Assembly: GCA_016873435.1 (NCBI GenBank)
Contig: VGXF01000001.1
Location: 124,001 to 188,000, forward strand
Source: Nitrospira sp.
GTDB taxonomy: Bacteria; Nitrospirota; Nitrospiria; Nitrospirales; Nitrospiraceae
Length of the DNA: 64,000 nt
Reading direction: 5' to 3'
The position numbers were made by a program, and so were the translations under genes. This document shows, in pieces, positions 9,956-21,564 of this stretch. The notes under the pieces are model-generated. The model was not told the DNA's origin and made no database searches. It was given only the letters and a program-made list of their open reading frames with translations. The first letter of the stretch is position 1, and each line of letters begins with the position of its first letter.

Positions 9956-10971
9956 TTGATCAGATGTTCCGCAATCTGAATGGCGTTTAGCGCCGCCCCC
10001 TTGCGTAGATTGTCGGACACGACCCAGAGATTCAGTCCATTCGTGATCGAGAGGTCTTCGCGGATCCGGCCGACGTAGACCGCGTCTTTGCCGGACGCAT
10101 CGATCGGCATGGGATAGAGCTTCTTCAAAGGATCGTCGTAGACCAGCACACCCGGCATGGCCGCCAGCGCCGCGCGCGCGTCGTTGGGTGAGAGCGCGCG
10201 CTCCAGCTCAACGTTGATTGCCTCTGAATGACAGCGCAGCACCGGCACACGCACGGTGGTCGCGGTGATCCGCATTGTTGGCGCTCCCAGAATCTTCTGC
10301 GTTTCACGGACGATCTTCGTCTCCTCCGAGCAGTCACCATCCTTGCCGAATGACCCGATGTGCGGGAGTAAATTAAACGCGATCTGGTAGGGATAGACCT
10401 TGGCTTCCACGTCGCGGAAAGACAGGAGCGCTTTAGCCTGGTCGACCAGCTCGTCCATGGCGGCCAAACCGGTCCCCGACACCGATTGGAACGTCGTCAC
10501 CACCACCCGCTTGATGCCCGCCGCCTCCTGAAGCGGCTTGAGCGCCATGACCAGCGGCGTGGTTGTACAATTTGGGATCGCTACAATGCCGCGTGGCATT
10601 TGTGTCAGCGCCTGCCCGTTGACTTCCGGCACGACCAGCGGCACATCAGCGTCCATGCGGAAGACCGAACTGTCGTCGATCACAACCACACCGGCAGCAC
10701 CCAGCTTTCTGCCGTATTCCTTGCTAATCTCGTCAGTCGCGGAGATCAGCGCAAAATCCACGCCGGCGAAGGACGCCGACGGTGTCAGTTCTTCGATCTT
10801 CCACTCACAGCCCTGGCAGGGCATCGCATTCCCGGCTGACCGCTTAGATGCAAACAGACGTAGGGATTCAATGGGAAATTTTCGTTCCTCAAGAATCTCA
10901 AGGGTTTCCTTCCCCACGGCGCCCGTGGCGCCAAGGATCGCAATGGTATAAGCTGGTTTCTTCTTTAACAT
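9952..10971 (-). CDS. asd: Aspartate-semialdehyde dehydrogenase
   Basis: A 339-residue enzyme that reduces aspartyl phosphate to aspartate semialdehyde, a branch point to lysine, diaminopimelate, threonine and methionine. The NADP-binding start IAILGATGAVGKETLEIL, the catalytic-cysteine segment AIPNCTTTPLVMALKPL (around residue 130) and the RVPVLRCHSEAINVE block (around 245) are all present. Length is normal. Confidence 0.96.
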   Translation of the reverse strand: MLKKKPAYTIAILGATGAVGKETLEILEERKFPIESLRLFASKRSAGNAMPCQGCEWKIEELTPSASFAGVDFALISATDEISKEYGRKLGAAGVVVIDDSSVFRMDADVPLVVPEVNGQALTQMPRGIVAIPNCTTTPLVMALKPLQEAAGIKRVVVTTFQSVSGTGLAAMDELVDQAKALLSFRDVEAKVYPYQIAFNLLPHIGSFGKDGDCSEETKIVRETQKILGAPTMRITATTVRVPVLRCHSEAINVELERALSPNDARAALAAMPGVLVYDDPLKKLYPMPIDASGKDAVYVGRIREDLSITNGLNLWVVSDNLRKGAALNAIQIAEHLIK

Positions 10972-10975
10972 GACT

Positions 10976-12178
10976 CTAGGCTGCGATCATCCGGATCCGG
11001 TGATTGAATGTGTCCGCAATATACACGTTCCCGGCGCCGTCCACCACCACCCCGAAAGGGTAATTGAGGCTGCCGGCCAGCGGATTGCCCCCGTCTCCTC
11101 CAAACTGCGCTTGGCCGCTGCCTGCGAGGCGGGCGATGATCTTTTTCTTTTTGTACCAGCGCCGGAGCAAATGGCTGTCGGAATCCGTGATCAGTAGATT
11201 ATCCTCTGCATCCAGCGCGATGCCATAGGGACGGGACAGGCTCGTTGAAAACTCGTTGGCCATGCCAGAAAATCGATATTCGCTCCCGTCACCCACCACC
11301 GTGCTTATGATGCCTGACGCATCGATCTTTCTGATCCGCCCGGCAAAAGTATCCGCAATATAGAGCGTGTCATCGGGACCGAGCGTGAGTCCGCTGGGGC
11401 CCGACAGACCAGCCTCCACCGCCGGCACGCCGTCACCCGTGTAGCCCGAGTCGCCCGTCCCCGCCACCGTTGTGATGATGCCGGTGGTCAGATCGACTTT
11501 GCGCACGCGATTGTTACTCTGGTCGGCGATATAAAGTTGATTCTTGCCGTCCACTGCTAGCGCCGCCGGCTCGTTCAGAGCTGCGGCCGTTGCCAGGCCC
11601 CCGTCTCCCGAATAGCGATGCTGTCCCGTGCCGGCAATTGTCGTGATCACACCGGTCTTCGCATCGACTCGGCGCACGCGATGGTTCATCGTATCGGCAA
11701 TATAGAGGTGCCCGTGGCGATCCACCGCTACCGCGCCAGGAAAATTCAGCGTGGCCTTCGTGGCCGGACCGCCGTCACCGCCAAACCGCCCAGCCTTACC
11801 CTGACCAACGATATATCGAACTGTTCCGCTCAAATCGGTTGTCTGCACAAACTTCTGCGCCGTTGAGGGAGACGGATCGGCAAAAGGATCCTCGTCCTCT
11901 TTCGGCATAACCGCCAGCGCTGGACCGCTTGAGCCGTTCCCCTTCTCGGGATAGCCTGCGACGGTTGTAATAATGCCAGTAGCCAGGTCGACGCGGCGGA
12001 TCACATGATTTTCCGCATCGGCGATATAGAGAGCGCCCGCCCCCAAGGCAAGCCCCTTTGGCTCATTGAGACAGGCCTCGACCGCGGGCTTGCTGTCGCC
12101 GGAGTGACCGAGCTCGCCGTTGCCGGCAAGGGTGCCGATGCAACCGGATGGGATTGAAACTGAGTGGGGTCCGGGCAC
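10976..12178 (-). CDS. NHL-repeat beta-propeller protein
   Basis: A 400-residue protein made of at least six NHL-type repeats. Each carries a variant of GDGG..A..A.L..P.G.A.D..G..LYIADT.NHR.RRVD...G.I.T.AG. The strong regularity predicts a six-bladed beta-propeller. No signal peptide or membrane segment is obvious. Translation probably starts at the GTG at 12178, three bases after leuB. NHL propellers usually bind proteins or ligands, and no catalytic residues are recognisable. Its role in a leu/asd operon is not evident. Confidence 0.78.
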   Translation of the reverse strand: MPGPHSVSIPSGCIGTLAGNGELGHSGDSKPAVEACLNEPKGLALGAGALYIADAENHVIRRVDLATGIITTVAGYPEKGNGSSGPALAVMPKEDEDPFADPSPSTAQKFVQTTDLSGTVRYIVGQGKAGRFGGDGGPATKATLNFPGAVAVDRHGHLYIADTMNHRVRRVDAKTGVITTIAGTGQHRYSGDGGLATAAALNEPAALAVDGKNQLYIADQSNNRVRKVDLTTGIITTVAGTGDSGYTGDGVPAVEAGLSGPSGLTLGPDDTLYIADTFAGRIRKIDASGIISTVVGDGSEYRFSGMANEFSTSLSRPYGIALDAEDNLLITDSDSHLLRRWYKKKKIIARLAGSGQAQFGGDGGNPLAGSLNYPFGVVVDGAGNVYIADTFNHRIRMIAA

Positions 12179-12180
12179 GG

Positions 12181-13254
12181 TCAGTCCTTGAGATTCTTCA
12201 GAATCGCCGCACCCATTTCCTTCGTCCCTACGAGTGTCATGCCAGGCGTGTGGATTTCCTTGGTCCGGCAGCCCTGCGCAAGCGTCTTGACGATCGCCCG
12301 CTCGACCGTCTCCGCTTCCCTATCGAGCTTAAAGGCATAGGACAGCATCATGGCCACCGAGGCGATGGTCGCGATGGGATTGGCGAGATTCTTCCCGGCA
12401 ATGTCGGGCGCGCTGCCGTGGATCGGCTCGTACATGCCGGTCTTGGTACCCACGCTGGCTGAGGGCAACATGCCGATTGAGCCGGTCAGCATTGCCGCCT
12501 CGTCGCTCAGAATGTCGCCGAACATGTTGGTCGTCACGATCACGTCAAACTGTTTTGGGTTGCGGACAAGCTGCATCGCGCAGTTGTCCACGTACATATG
12601 GCTCAGCTCGACGTCCGGATACTTCTTGTGCACGTCAATGACCACGCGGCGCCAGAGTTCGGACGACTCCAGCACGTTGGCTTTGTCGATGGACATGACT
12701 TTCTTCCGACGTCGGCGGGCCGCTTCGAAGGCCACAACGGCAATGCGCCGGATCTCCTGAGTGGTATAGACCTCGGTGTTAATCCCCTTTTCACCACCTG
12801 GGATTTTCCGAATCCCCTTTGGCTTACCGAAATAGATACCACCCGTCAGCTCGCGCACGACGAGAATATCGATTCCCTCAACCACCTCGCGCTTAAGCGT
12901 CGAGGCATCGGCCAGCATCGGATAGAGTTTGGCCGGGCGCAGATTGGCGTAGAGACCCAGTTGCTCCCGCAGGCCGAGCAATGCGCGCTCAGGCCTGATG
13001 GAATAATCCAGCCCTTCCCACTTGGGACCGCCGACTGCGCCGAGCATCACGGCGTCGCTGCTTTTGGCCAACGCCAGCGTCTTGAGCGGCAGCGGCTTGC
13101 CGGTCAGGTCGATAGCTTGACCGCCGACCGGCGCCTCGATAAACGTGAACCTGTGGCCAAACTGCTCACCGATGGCCTTAAGCACCTTGACGGCCTCGGG
13201 CACGATCTCCTGCCCGACCCCGTCGCCCGCCAGTACAGCAATCGTCGCTTTCAT
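12181..13254 (-). CDS. leuB: 3-isopropylmalate dehydrogenase
   Basis: A 357-residue NAD-dependent beta-decarboxylating dehydrogenase, the third step specific to leucine synthesis. It starts [18 protein letters not shown], has [15 protein letters not shown] in the substrate loop and [17 protein letters not shown] with the metal-binding aspartates. The C-terminal region contains [19 protein letters not shown]. The ELTGG loop distinguishes leuB from isocitrate dehydrogenase. It is downstream of leuA and a cupin gene in the same direction. Confidence 0.96.
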   Translation of the reverse strand: MKATIAVLAGDGVGQEIVPEAVKVLKAIGEQFGHRFTFIEAPVGGQAIDLTGKPLPLKTLALAKSSDAVMLGAVGGPKWEGLDYSIRPERALLGLREQLGLYANLRPAKLYPMLADASTLKREVVEGIDILVVRELTGGIYFGKPKGIRKIPGGEKGINTEVYTTQEIRRIAVVAFEAARRRRKKVMSIDKANVLESSELWRRVVIDVHKKYPDVELSHMYVDNCAMQLVRNPKQFDVIVTTNMFGDILSDEAAMLTGSIGMLPSASVGTKTGMYEPIHGSAPDIAGKNLANPIATIASVAMMLSYAFKLDREAETVERAIVKTLAQGCRTKEIHTPGMTLVGTKEMGAAILKNLKD

Positions 13255-13273
13255 ACTACCGTCCCTGCTCCTT

Positions 13274-13636
13274 TCACTCCGTCACGGTTTCGTCTTCCGG
13301 CTTCCACGCCGGATCTACCAGGCACAGAAATTCCAGATTCGCCGTCCCCGTATTCTCCACCCACTGTTGGCCCTTCGGCGGGACATAGACCACCGAACCA
13401 GCTTCGATGTCGGCCGACTCCTGATCGATCCGGAACCGCCCCTTGCCGGCCAGAAAATAATAGACCTCCGAAGAGGCCAGCCGGTGGCGTTTCGACTTCG
13501 CGCCAGGCTTGATGAGGCCATGCGCGAGGCTAAAGCCCAGCGCCACCGTCGCTTTGCCCGGATGCAACAATTCGCGAAGAAGGGTATGGTCGCCCGCTAG
13601 AAATTCCGGACAATCCTTGAGCTTAACGACGTGCAC
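13274..13636 (-). CDS. Cupin-domain protein
   Basis: About 120 residues with a single cupin barrel. Motif 1 is [20 protein letters not shown] and motif 2 is [21 protein letters not shown]. The metal-binding histidine pattern is only partly kept, so catalytic activity is doubtful. An open frame continues upstream to 13687, but those residues come from a repeat element. I therefore place the start near the GTG at 13634-13636 (product beginning [16 protein letters not shown]); a GGGGGA run is very close upstream. It lies between leuA and leuB; substrate unknown. Confidence 0.72.
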   Translation of the reverse strand: MHVVKLKDCPEFLAGDHTLLRELLHPGKATVALGFSLAHGLIKPGAKSKRHRLASSEVYYFLAGKGRFRIDQESADIEAGSVVYVPPKGQQWVENTGTANLEFLCLVDPAWKPEDETVTE

Positions 13637-13645
13637 ACTCCCCCC

Positions 13646-13765
13646 AAGATGCGCAACAAGCTCTTCAGCAAGACTGCAGCGAGTCAAAAGAGACGGCGCA
13701 CACCTCTCAATACGTTAAGCCTTTGAGCGATGCAAGGACGCCGCTGGCGCTTTTTTCAACATGCC
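13646..13765 (+). repeat. ~120-bp palindromic intergenic repeat, copy A
   Basis: A diverged member of a repeat family also seen at 21652-21772 and 25459-25583. Shared blocks are GATGC-CAA-AAGC near the left end, AGCAAG-C-GCAGCGAG, a central TACGTTAAG, GAGCGATGCAAGGACG, and CGCTGGCGCTTTTTTCAACAT at the right end. The two ends are imperfect inverted repeats. It fills the space between the cupin gene and leuA. Confidence 0.7.
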
Positions 13766-13766
13766 G

Positions 13767-15317
13767 CTAGACGAGCCCGATCTTTTGATCGGGGCTACTG
13801 CTCTTGGATGCCCAGAACGACAGTTTGTTGAGCGCATTTAGGTACGCCTTGGTCGATGCGACAATGATATCGGTGTCGGCTCCGTTGCCGATGGCAGCGT
13901 TGCGGCCCTCCTCCAGTTTGACCGCCACTTCGCCCTGCGCGTCCGTCCCGCCCGTAATAGCCTTCACTACATAGCTCAACAGCCGGCTCTTGGTGCCGAG
14001 CATCGCCGCAATCGTGCGATAGGCCGCGTCCACTGGGCCATCACCCGTGCCGGTTTGCTTGACAGCCTGCCCATCGATCAGCAGTTCCACCGTCGCCGTT
14101 GGCACCTCTCCCGTGCCGCTCTTGACGTAGAGCGATTTCAACGCATACCGCTCGGGAATCCGCCGCGTCTCCTCCGAGACAATTGTTTCAAGATCCTCTT
14201 CGAAAATTTCTTTCTTCTGATCAGCGAGCCGCTTGAAACGCTCGAATGCCTGGTTGACCTCCTGATCGGACAACTTGTAGCCCAACTCCTCCAGCCGCTG
14301 CCGAAACGCATGCCGGCCCGAGAGCTTGCCCATGACCAATTGCATCTTGCCCAGTCCGACGGACTCGGGCCGCATGATCTCGTAGGTACTCTTCTCCTTG
14401 AGCAGCCCGTCCTGGTGGATGCCGGACGTGTGCGCAAAGGCATTGGCGCCCACGATCGCCTTGTTCGGTTGTACAACCATGCCGGTGATCTTACTGACGA
14501 GCCGACTGGTCTTGGCAATCTCCTGGGTGCGGACCTTCGTGTCGGCCTCGTAGAAATCCTTGCGGGTCCGCAATCCCATGACAATTTCTTCCAGTGAGGC
14601 ATTACCGGCCCGCTCGCCAATCCCGTTGATCGTACACTCCACCTGCCCCGCGCCCGCCGCAATGGCCGCCAGCGAATTGGCGACAGCCAAACCGAGATCG
14701 TTGTGGCAGTGGACCGAGATGACGGCCTTCCTGCTGTTCTTGACTTTCTTCCTGATCATGGCAATCAACTGTCCGAACTCGTCTGGCGTGGCATAGCCGA
14801 CGGTGTCCGGAATGTTAACCGTTGCGGCGCCGGCCGCGATGACCGCCTCGATGACTTCGCAGAGATAAGTGACGTTCGAGCGGCTGGCGTCCATCGGAGA
14901 AAACTCGACGTCCTTTACGTAGCCGCGCGCCCGCTCGACCATCTCCACCGCCCGCTTGAGCGCTTCCTTGCGCGTCATGCGGAACTGGTGTTTCAAATGA
15001 ATATCTGACGTGGACAGAAACGTATGGATGCGTGCCTTAGATGCGCCCTTGAGGGCTTCCCACGCACGGTCGATATCCTCAGGCCGCGCGCGCGCGAGGC
15101 TACAAATTGTCGGTCCTTCGACCTCCTGCGCCACCTGCCGCACCGCCTCGAAATCGCCGGGCGAGCTGTAAGCGAACCCCGCCTCGATGATGTCGACGCC
15201 CAAGCGGGCCAGTTGCTTGGCGATCATGACCTTTTCCTCAAGGTTCATGCTCGCCCCCGGTGACTGTTCCCCGTCCCGTAAGGTCGTATCAAAGATGCGG
15301 ATATTACGCGTGGTCAT
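13767..15317 (-). CDS. leuA: 2-isopropylmalate synthase
   Basis: A 516-residue enzyme condensing acetyl-CoA with 2-ketoisovalerate, the committed step to leucine. The HMGL-like TIM barrel opens with [16 protein letters not shown] and has the metal-ligand segment [14 protein letters not shown] and [14 protein letters not shown]. The regulatory (LeuA dimer) domain follows from about residue 385, containing [20 protein letters not shown]. Length and the regulatory domain fit a leucine-inhibited LeuA rather than homocitrate synthase. A T-box leader directly upstream predicts control by uncharged tRNA-Leu. Confidence 0.95.
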   Translation of the reverse strand: MTTRNIRIFDTTLRDGEQSPGASMNLEEKVMIAKQLARLGVDIIEAGFAYSSPGDFEAVRQVAQEVEGPTICSLARARPEDIDRAWEALKGASKARIHTFLSTSDIHLKHQFRMTRKEALKRAVEMVERARGYVKDVEFSPMDASRSNVTYLCEVIEAVIAAGAATVNIPDTVGYATPDEFGQLIAMIRKKVKNSRKAVISVHCHNDLGLAVANSLAAIAAGAGQVECTINGIGERAGNASLEEIVMGLRTRKDFYEADTKVRTQEIAKTSRLVSKITGMVVQPNKAIVGANAFAHTSGIHQDGLLKEKSTYEIMRPESVGLGKMQLVMGKLSGRHAFRQRLEELGYKLSDQEVNQAFERFKRLADQKKEIFEEDLETIVSEETRRIPERYALKSLYVKSGTGEVPTATVELLIDGQAVKQTGTGDGPVDAAYRTIAAMLGTKSRLLSYVVKAITGGTDAQGEVAVKLEEGRNAAIGNGADTDIIVASTKAYLNALNKLSFWASKSSSPDQKIGLV

Positions 15318-15344
15318 AACTCACCTCTTCTCAAGCTGGCACAC

Positions 15345-15600
15345 AGCACAAACAAAAAAGCCTCCGCCCTGGGGCTTTATGCCAGGGACGAAGGCGTTCC
15401 GCCCTCCGTGGTACCACCCTGATTCAGCGCCGGGCTCCTTGGTTGCAGTCCCGTCGCCCTCTGTTTGACCCGTGTCGTGGGTCATGCGGGATTCCCTACT
15501 CCTAATTCAGGAACCAGGCTCCGAGGCCAGTTCAGCGACGTGCAACACCGGCTCGCACCACCCGCCGGCTCTCTGCAGACTGCGCGATCGCCTACTATTC
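15345..15600 (-). promoter_or_regulatory. T-box riboswitch leader (probably tRNA-Leu specific)
   Basis: The leftward strand carries the T-box signature AGGGTGGTACCACGG at about 15406-15420, followed by an intrinsic terminator just before leuA. Upstream are the GGTGGTGCGAGCCGGTG-like apical region and the segment GAACTGGCCTCGGAG that resembles the specifier side of stem I. It contains two leucine codons, CTG (15528-15530) and CTC (15523-15525); I cannot decide by eye which is displayed. T-box leaders sense uncharged tRNA and let transcription continue when the amino acid is scarce. The upstream boundary is approximate. Confidence 0.88.
15354..15395 (-). terminator. T-box-controlled intrinsic terminator before leuA
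   Basis: In the leftward direction GCCTTCGTCCCTGG pairs with CCAGGGCGGAGGC, allowing one G-T pair and a mismatch. A run of six T follows. The T-box sequence lies just upstream and can form the competing antiterminator. Confidence 0.85.
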
Positions 15601-15612
15601 CTCTTCGTCGCC

Positions 15613-16395
15613 CTACTCTTTCGTCTCCAGCACTGGCTGCGATTCCACCGGGCGCTTCCCGGTCAGTTTGAGCACCAGTTGCACGCCTTTCTCAATTGGA
15701 CCGGACACAGCATAACACGCGAACACGATGAATAGCATCGCCTGCGGCCAGGCAATCACCAGCATGATCATCAGGATCGCCAACACCAGATTGTCGAAAT
15801 GCGCCCGCCCACTAAACTTCAGATCCTTAAAACTCCGGTACTTGATCGTGCTGACCATCAAAAAGGACAGCGCCATCGTCAGTACCAGCACCGCCACGGG
15901 CTTACTGGATAGGCCGAGCTGAGCCACCTCGCGGTCGAAGATCACCAGCGTGGCCACCACACTCGCAGCCGCTGGGATCGGCAGGCCCATGAAATATTTA
16001 CTCTCGCTCGCGGCAGTCATCACGTTGAACCGCGCCAGCCGCAGCGCCCCGCAGGCCACGAAGGCGAACATCACGGACGGCCCGAGCATGTCGTAGACGC
16101 TGAGCGCCCAGCCGTAGATCAGCAGCCCTGGCGCTACCCCGAACGCCACGAGATCGGCCAGCGAATCGTACTCCACGCCAAACTGGCTTGTGCTATTCGT
16201 CCACCGGGCCGACTTGCCGTCCAGCATGTCAAAAATCAGCGCGATCATGATCGCCACAGCCGCCGCGAAGTAGTTGCCGTGGAACACCGCCAGCACGGCG
16301 TACAGCCCACTGAACAAGTTTCCCGTCGTCAGCAGATTCGGAATTAGGTAGACGGCCCGGCGCCGTTTCGGTTCTTTTAAAAAAGCCGTCCTCAT
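15613..16395 (-). CDS. pssA: CDP-diacylglycerol-serine O-phosphatidyltransferase
   Basis: A 260-residue integral membrane enzyme making phosphatidylserine from CDP-diacylglycerol and serine. The CDP-alcohol phosphatidyltransferase motif D(x)2DG(x)2AR(x)8G(x)3D(x)3D appears as DMLDGKSARWTNSTSQFGVE continuing to YDSLADL, around residues 56-82. About seven hydrophobic segments follow. It begins one base after the psd stop, so phosphatidylethanolamine synthesis is encoded as a unit here. Confidence 0.94.
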   Translation of the reverse strand: MRTAFLKEPKRRRAVYLIPNLLTTGNLFSGLYAVLAVFHGNYFAAAVAIMIALIFDMLDGKSARWTNSTSQFGVEYDSLADLVAFGVAPGLLIYGWALSVYDMLGPSVMFAFVACGALRLARFNVMTAASESKYFMGLPIPAAASVVATLVIFDREVAQLGLSSKPVAVLVLTMALSFLMVSTIKYRSFKDLKFSGRAHFDNLVLAILMIMLVIAWPQAMLFIVFACYAVSGPIEKGVQLVLKLTGKRPVESQPVLETKE

Positions 16396-16396
16396 C

Positions 16397-17044
16397 TTAC
16401 AGTTCCCCGAAGAGGGTTTCCCCGCCCTTCACGTGATCGCCTACTTTGACCTTCAACTTCGTCCCCACCGGCAGAAACACATCCATCCGAGAACCGAACC
16501 GGATCAGCCCGAACCGCTCGCCGCAAACTACGCTCTCGCCGGGCTGCACCCAGCAGACGATCCGACGCGCGATCAGACCGGCGATTTGCACACAGAGCAC
16601 CTTCGTTCCTTGCGCCGCCCGGATCAGCAGGGCGTTCTGCTCGTTTTGCAACGTGGCTTCCGGCCGACTGGCCACCAAGAATTGGCCTGGTTGATAGGTC
16701 ACCTGCTCCACCGTTCCCTTGCAGGGAATCCGGTTTACATGCACATCGAAAATATTCAGGAAGATACTGATCCGTACGCACTTGCCTTTGAGAAAGCGTG
16801 ACTCAGTCTCTTCACTGATCTCGACAATCTTCCCGTCCGCTGGTGCCACCACGATCCGGTCGGCTTGCGGTGCCGACCGTTGGGGGTTTCGGAAGAACCA
16901 GGCCGTGAACAGCGCCACGGCACCAAAGGCGGCTGCGATGCCCGTCCACCCCAGCATCCCTGCGGCCACGGCTGGCGTGCCGACAGCAGCCACAAACGGA
17001 AGCCCTTCCTTGACAATCGGTATGCCGACCGCGCGATCAGACAT
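16397..17044 (-). CDS. psd: Phosphatidylserine decarboxylase proenzyme
   Basis: A 215-residue short-type phosphatidylserine decarboxylase that makes phosphatidylethanolamine. The self-cleavage site that yields the pyruvoyl group is the Gly-Ser in IRFGSRMDVFLP (around residue 183). The HVNRIPCKGTVE and VVAPADGKIVEI blocks are typical. Two hydrophobic helices lie near the N-terminus. It is adjacent to pssA. Confidence 0.94.
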   Translation of the reverse strand: MSDRAVGIPIVKEGLPFVAAVGTPAVAAGMLGWTGIAAAFGAVALFTAWFFRNPQRSAPQADRIVVAPADGKIVEISEETESRFLKGKCVRISIFLNIFDVHVNRIPCKGTVEQVTYQPGQFLVASRPEATLQNEQNALLIRAAQGTKVLCVQIAGLIARRIVCWVQPGESVVCGERFGLIRFGSRMDVFLPVGTKLKVKVGDHVKGGETLFGEL

Positions 17045-17132
17045 AAATTCAGTTACCAGTGGTCAGGTTTCAGTTTTCAGTACGCCCTGATCCCGAACTG
17101 CAAACTGAAAACTGCCTGCAGGGAACGCCTGT

Positions 17133-18718
<1,586 letters not shown>

Positions 18719-18806
18719 GTTCCCTTCAACAGTGATGAGTTTTCAGTTGTACGTTCCCGGTTCACCGAACACTAACAACTTAAAACTGACCACCCCGTTC
18801 TCACCG

Positions 18807-20588
18807 CTATGCGGTGAGAACGGTGTCCTTGTCCTCGCCTGCGACCGGAGTCGGCGCGCCGGCTTTTTGCTTCTGTTTCAACTCCGGCGGATCGGCCAGA
18901 ATCATCTCGTGATTGCAGCCGCCAGCTGGAATCATTGGATAGACGTTCTCGTATGGATAGGTCGGCACGTCGAGAAACACCGGCTTGTCGATCGAGATCG
19001 CTTCCTTGATCGCGCCGTCCAGCTCCGACACGGTCTTCGCGCGCAGACCGACCGCCCCGTAGGCCTCGGCCAGCTTCACGAAATCCGGGTAGACATCCAA
19101 AAAGCTGGACGCGTACCGGCCCTCGTAGAACAAATCCTGCCATTGCCGGACCATGCCGTGGAAACCGTTGTTGAGCACGACAACCTTTACCGGCAGCTTG
19201 TTCACCACCGCGGTCGCCAACTCCTGCGTATTCATCTGCACACTACCGTCGCCGGCGATGCAGAGGACCAGCCGTCCGGGGAAGGCCGCCTGCGCGCCCA
19301 TGGCCGCTGGGAAGCCGAAGCCCATCGTGCCCAGCCCGCCGGAGGTCAGCCACCGGTTTGGCTTGGCCAGCTTGAAGTACTGCGCCGCCCACATCTGGTG
19401 CTGCCCCACATCGGTCGAGACAATCGGATCGCGGTCCTTTGTGAGTTCGTAGAGCCGCTTCACGACATGCTGCGGCTTGATCGGCCCATGGGCATCCTGC
19501 TGATAGGCCAGCGGATGCGCCTGCTTCCAGTCGTTGATCTGGTCCCACCAGGGCTTCCGCAGTTCCTTCTGATCGCCGTTTACCGTGGCCTTAAGAACAT
19601 CGACGAGCTCGCGGAGCACGGTCTTGCAGTCGCCCACGATCGGAACGTCCACGTGAACGTTCTTGCGGATCGATGTCGGGTCGATGTCGACATGAATAAC
19701 CTTCGCATGCGGGCAGAATTCCGAGACCTTGCCCGTCACCCGATCGTCGAACCGCGCCCCCACTGCAATCACGAGGTCAGAGTAGTGGATCGCCATGTTG
19801 GCCCAGTAGGTGCCGTGCATGCCCAGCATACCCATGGAGAGCGCATGCTCACCCGGAAACCCGCCCAGCCCCATCAACGTCATGTCCACCGGTAACTGGC
19901 ACATCTCCGCCAACTCGAGAATTTCCTGCGAGGCTTCGGAGAAGATCACGCCGCCGCCAATATAGAGCACCGGCTTCCTCGCCTTGGCGATCAGCTCGGC
20001 CGCCTGCTTGATCTGCCACTTGTTGCCATCGTAGGTCGGGTTGTAGCCGCGCATCGAGACGGAGGCCGGATACTTGAACTCCGCCTTGTTCATGGATACG
20101 TCCTTGGGAATGTCCACCAGCACGGGGCCGGGGCGCCCGGTCGTCGCGACGTAGAAGGCTTCCTTGATCGTCGTCGCGAGATCATTGACATCCTTTACGA
20201 GGAAATTGTATTTCGTGCAGGGGCGGCTCAGGCCGATGTTGTCGGCCTCCTGGAACGCGTCGTTGCCAATGAGGCTCGTGGGCACCTGGCCGGAGAAACA
20301 CACCAGGGGCACGGAATCCATGTAGGCGTCGGCCAGCGCGGTGATCACGTTTGTCATGCCGGGGCCAGACGTCACCAGCGCCACGCCGGCCTTGCCAGTG
20401 GCCTTGGCGTAACCCTCGGCCATATGGCCGGCGCCCTGCTCATGGCGGGTCAACACAACCTGAATGTCCTTCTGTTGATGCAACACGTCGAAGATTTTCA
20501 GGACGACGCCGCCCGGAAGGGCAAAAATCGTCTTAACGCCTTCTTTTTTAAGGCATTCCAGAAATATCTCCGCGCCGGTGAGCTTCAT
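18807..20588 (-). CDS. ilvB: Acetolactate synthase large (catalytic) subunit
   Basis: A 593-residue thiamine-diphosphate enzyme forming acetolactate from pyruvate, the first common step of branched-chain synthesis. Signatures are the catalytic glutamate region LTRHEQGAGHMAEGYA (around residue 50) and the ThDP/Mg motif CIAGDGSVQMNTQELATAV (around 450). A central FAD-domain contains GARFDDRVTGK. It is divergent from the glutaredoxin-like gene. A short 3' extension (KQKQKAGAPTP and on) is unusual but harmless. Confidence 0.96.
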   Translation of the reverse strand: MKLTGAEIFLECLKKEGVKTIFALPGGVVLKIFDVLHQQKDIQVVLTRHEQGAGHMAEGYAKATGKAGVALVTSGPGMTNVITALADAYMDSVPLVCFSGQVPTSLIGNDAFQEADNIGLSRPCTKYNFLVKDVNDLATTIKEAFYVATTGRPGPVLVDIPKDVSMNKAEFKYPASVSMRGYNPTYDGNKWQIKQAAELIAKARKPVLYIGGGVIFSEASQEILELAEMCQLPVDMTLMGLGGFPGEHALSMGMLGMHGTYWANMAIHYSDLVIAVGARFDDRVTGKVSEFCPHAKVIHVDIDPTSIRKNVHVDVPIVGDCKTVLRELVDVLKATVNGDQKELRKPWWDQINDWKQAHPLAYQQDAHGPIKPQHVVKRLYELTKDRDPIVSTDVGQHQMWAAQYFKLAKPNRWLTSGGLGTMGFGFPAAMGAQAAFPGRLVLCIAGDGSVQMNTQELATAVVNKLPVKVVVLNNGFHGMVRQWQDLFYEGRYASSFLDVYPDFVKLAEAYGAVGLRAKTVSELDGAIKEAISIDKPVFLDVPTYPYENVYPMIPAGGCNHEMILADPPELKQKQKAGAPTPVAGEDKDTVLTA

Positions 20589-20709
20589 CGGTTCACCCTT
20601 TCCTCAAACGGAAAATTCTGTTCAAAAAACAATAGGATAGAGCATACGATACTAGCATCGCCTTTGACGGCAAGTCAACCTTTTCACTCTCTGGCGCAGA
20701 GGATCCGCC

Positions 20710-21015
20710 GTGCCTGAGGTCATTATTTATTCCCGGCCGGACTGCCACCTTTGCAACGTGGTCGAACGCATCGCCAAAACAGTCCAGGCCGAGCATCCTT
20801 TCATCCTCACCCGAATCAATGTAGACGAGACATCCGACCTCGCCATCCGCTACGGCGAACGTGTGCCGGTGGTGCTGATTGACCAGGTAGAAGCCTTCTC
20901 GGGCACGGTCACGGAGGGAGAGTTTCGTCGAGCGATTGAGAGAGCAAACAGGCAAGGACTGCGGGGTGTGATACGGTCTTTCTTCAGGATATTCAAAAAG
21001 CCCGTCAAGTCGTAA
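20710..21015 (+). CDS. Glutaredoxin-like (DUF836-type) thioredoxin-fold protein
   Basis: A 101-residue protein beginning at GTG 20710. It carries a CxxC redox motif (SRPDCHLCNVV, cysteines near 13 and 16) and the cis-proline segment GERVPVVLIDQV. This is the thioredoxin fold of the glutaredoxin-like/DUF836 family, whose partners are mostly unknown. The C-terminus is basic. It is read divergently from ilvB and stands alone. Confidence 0.78.
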   Translation: MPEVIIYSRPDCHLCNVVERIAKTVQAEHPFILTRINVDETSDLAIRYGERVPVVLIDQVEAFSGTVTEGEFRRAIERANRQGLRGVIRSFFRIFKKPVKS

Positions 21016-21084
21016 GCTGCAGGGGGCCACGCCGCCAGGGATAATGAGCGTCACCAGTGAGACATATTTTTTAACATGTCGTAA

Positions 21085-21133
21085 GAACACGGGCCACCGC
21101 GAAGACGGCGGGCGGGCTTTTTCAACATCCTGC
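21085..21133 (+). repeat. Degenerate right end of the ~120-bp repeat, copy B
   Basis: The sequence GAAGACGGCGGGCGGGC followed by TTTTTCAACATCCTGC matches only the right-hand end of the repeat family found at 13646, 21652 and 25459. The left part is too diverged to claim. It sits just beyond the 3' end of the RNase P RNA. Confidence 0.4.
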
Positions 21134-21140
21134 TTAAAGG

Positions 21141-21558
21141 GCGCGAGGGAGAGGGCCTATAAGCCGGATTCTGTCCCGTTTGTGACGGGGATGATCATTT
21201 CTCTGGGGCCCGGATTACTTCGGGCCTCATGCGACCTACCCGGGGGCCTGACTGAGCCAGCCGTTCCGAGACTCCCATATGGTTGAGCCTCGGAGTGCCC
21301 CCCTATTTGGTCTTGCTCCGGGCGACGCTTGCCGTGCCGTTCATGTCACCATGAACGCGGTGGGCTCTTACCCCACCGTTTCACCCTTACCTGAGCCTCG
21401 CCAGATTCATTCCTGAGCCTGGGGGGCCATCGGCGGTCTGTTCTCTGTTGCGCTTGTGTCGGATCGCTCCGCCTGGGTGTTACCCAGCGCCCTGCCCTTG
21501 GAGTCCGGACTTTCCTCCAGCCTTGCGGCCAGCGATCATCCGGCCCTCTCCCTCGCGC
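21141..21558 (-). ncRNA. rnpB: RNase P RNA (type A)
   Basis: The catalytic RNA that trims tRNA 5' ends. Read leftward, it contains GGAGGAAAGTCCGGACTCC (conserved CR I/P4 region), GTAAGGGTGAAACGGTGGGG near the middle, and the 3' conserved GACAGAATCCGGCTTATAGG. The two ends form a perfect 17-bp P1 helix (GCGCGAGGGAGAGGGCC at 5', its complement at 21141-21157), which fixes the boundaries. Length of ~418 nt is normal for type A. Confidence 0.95.
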
Positions 21559-21564
21559 AGCCTC

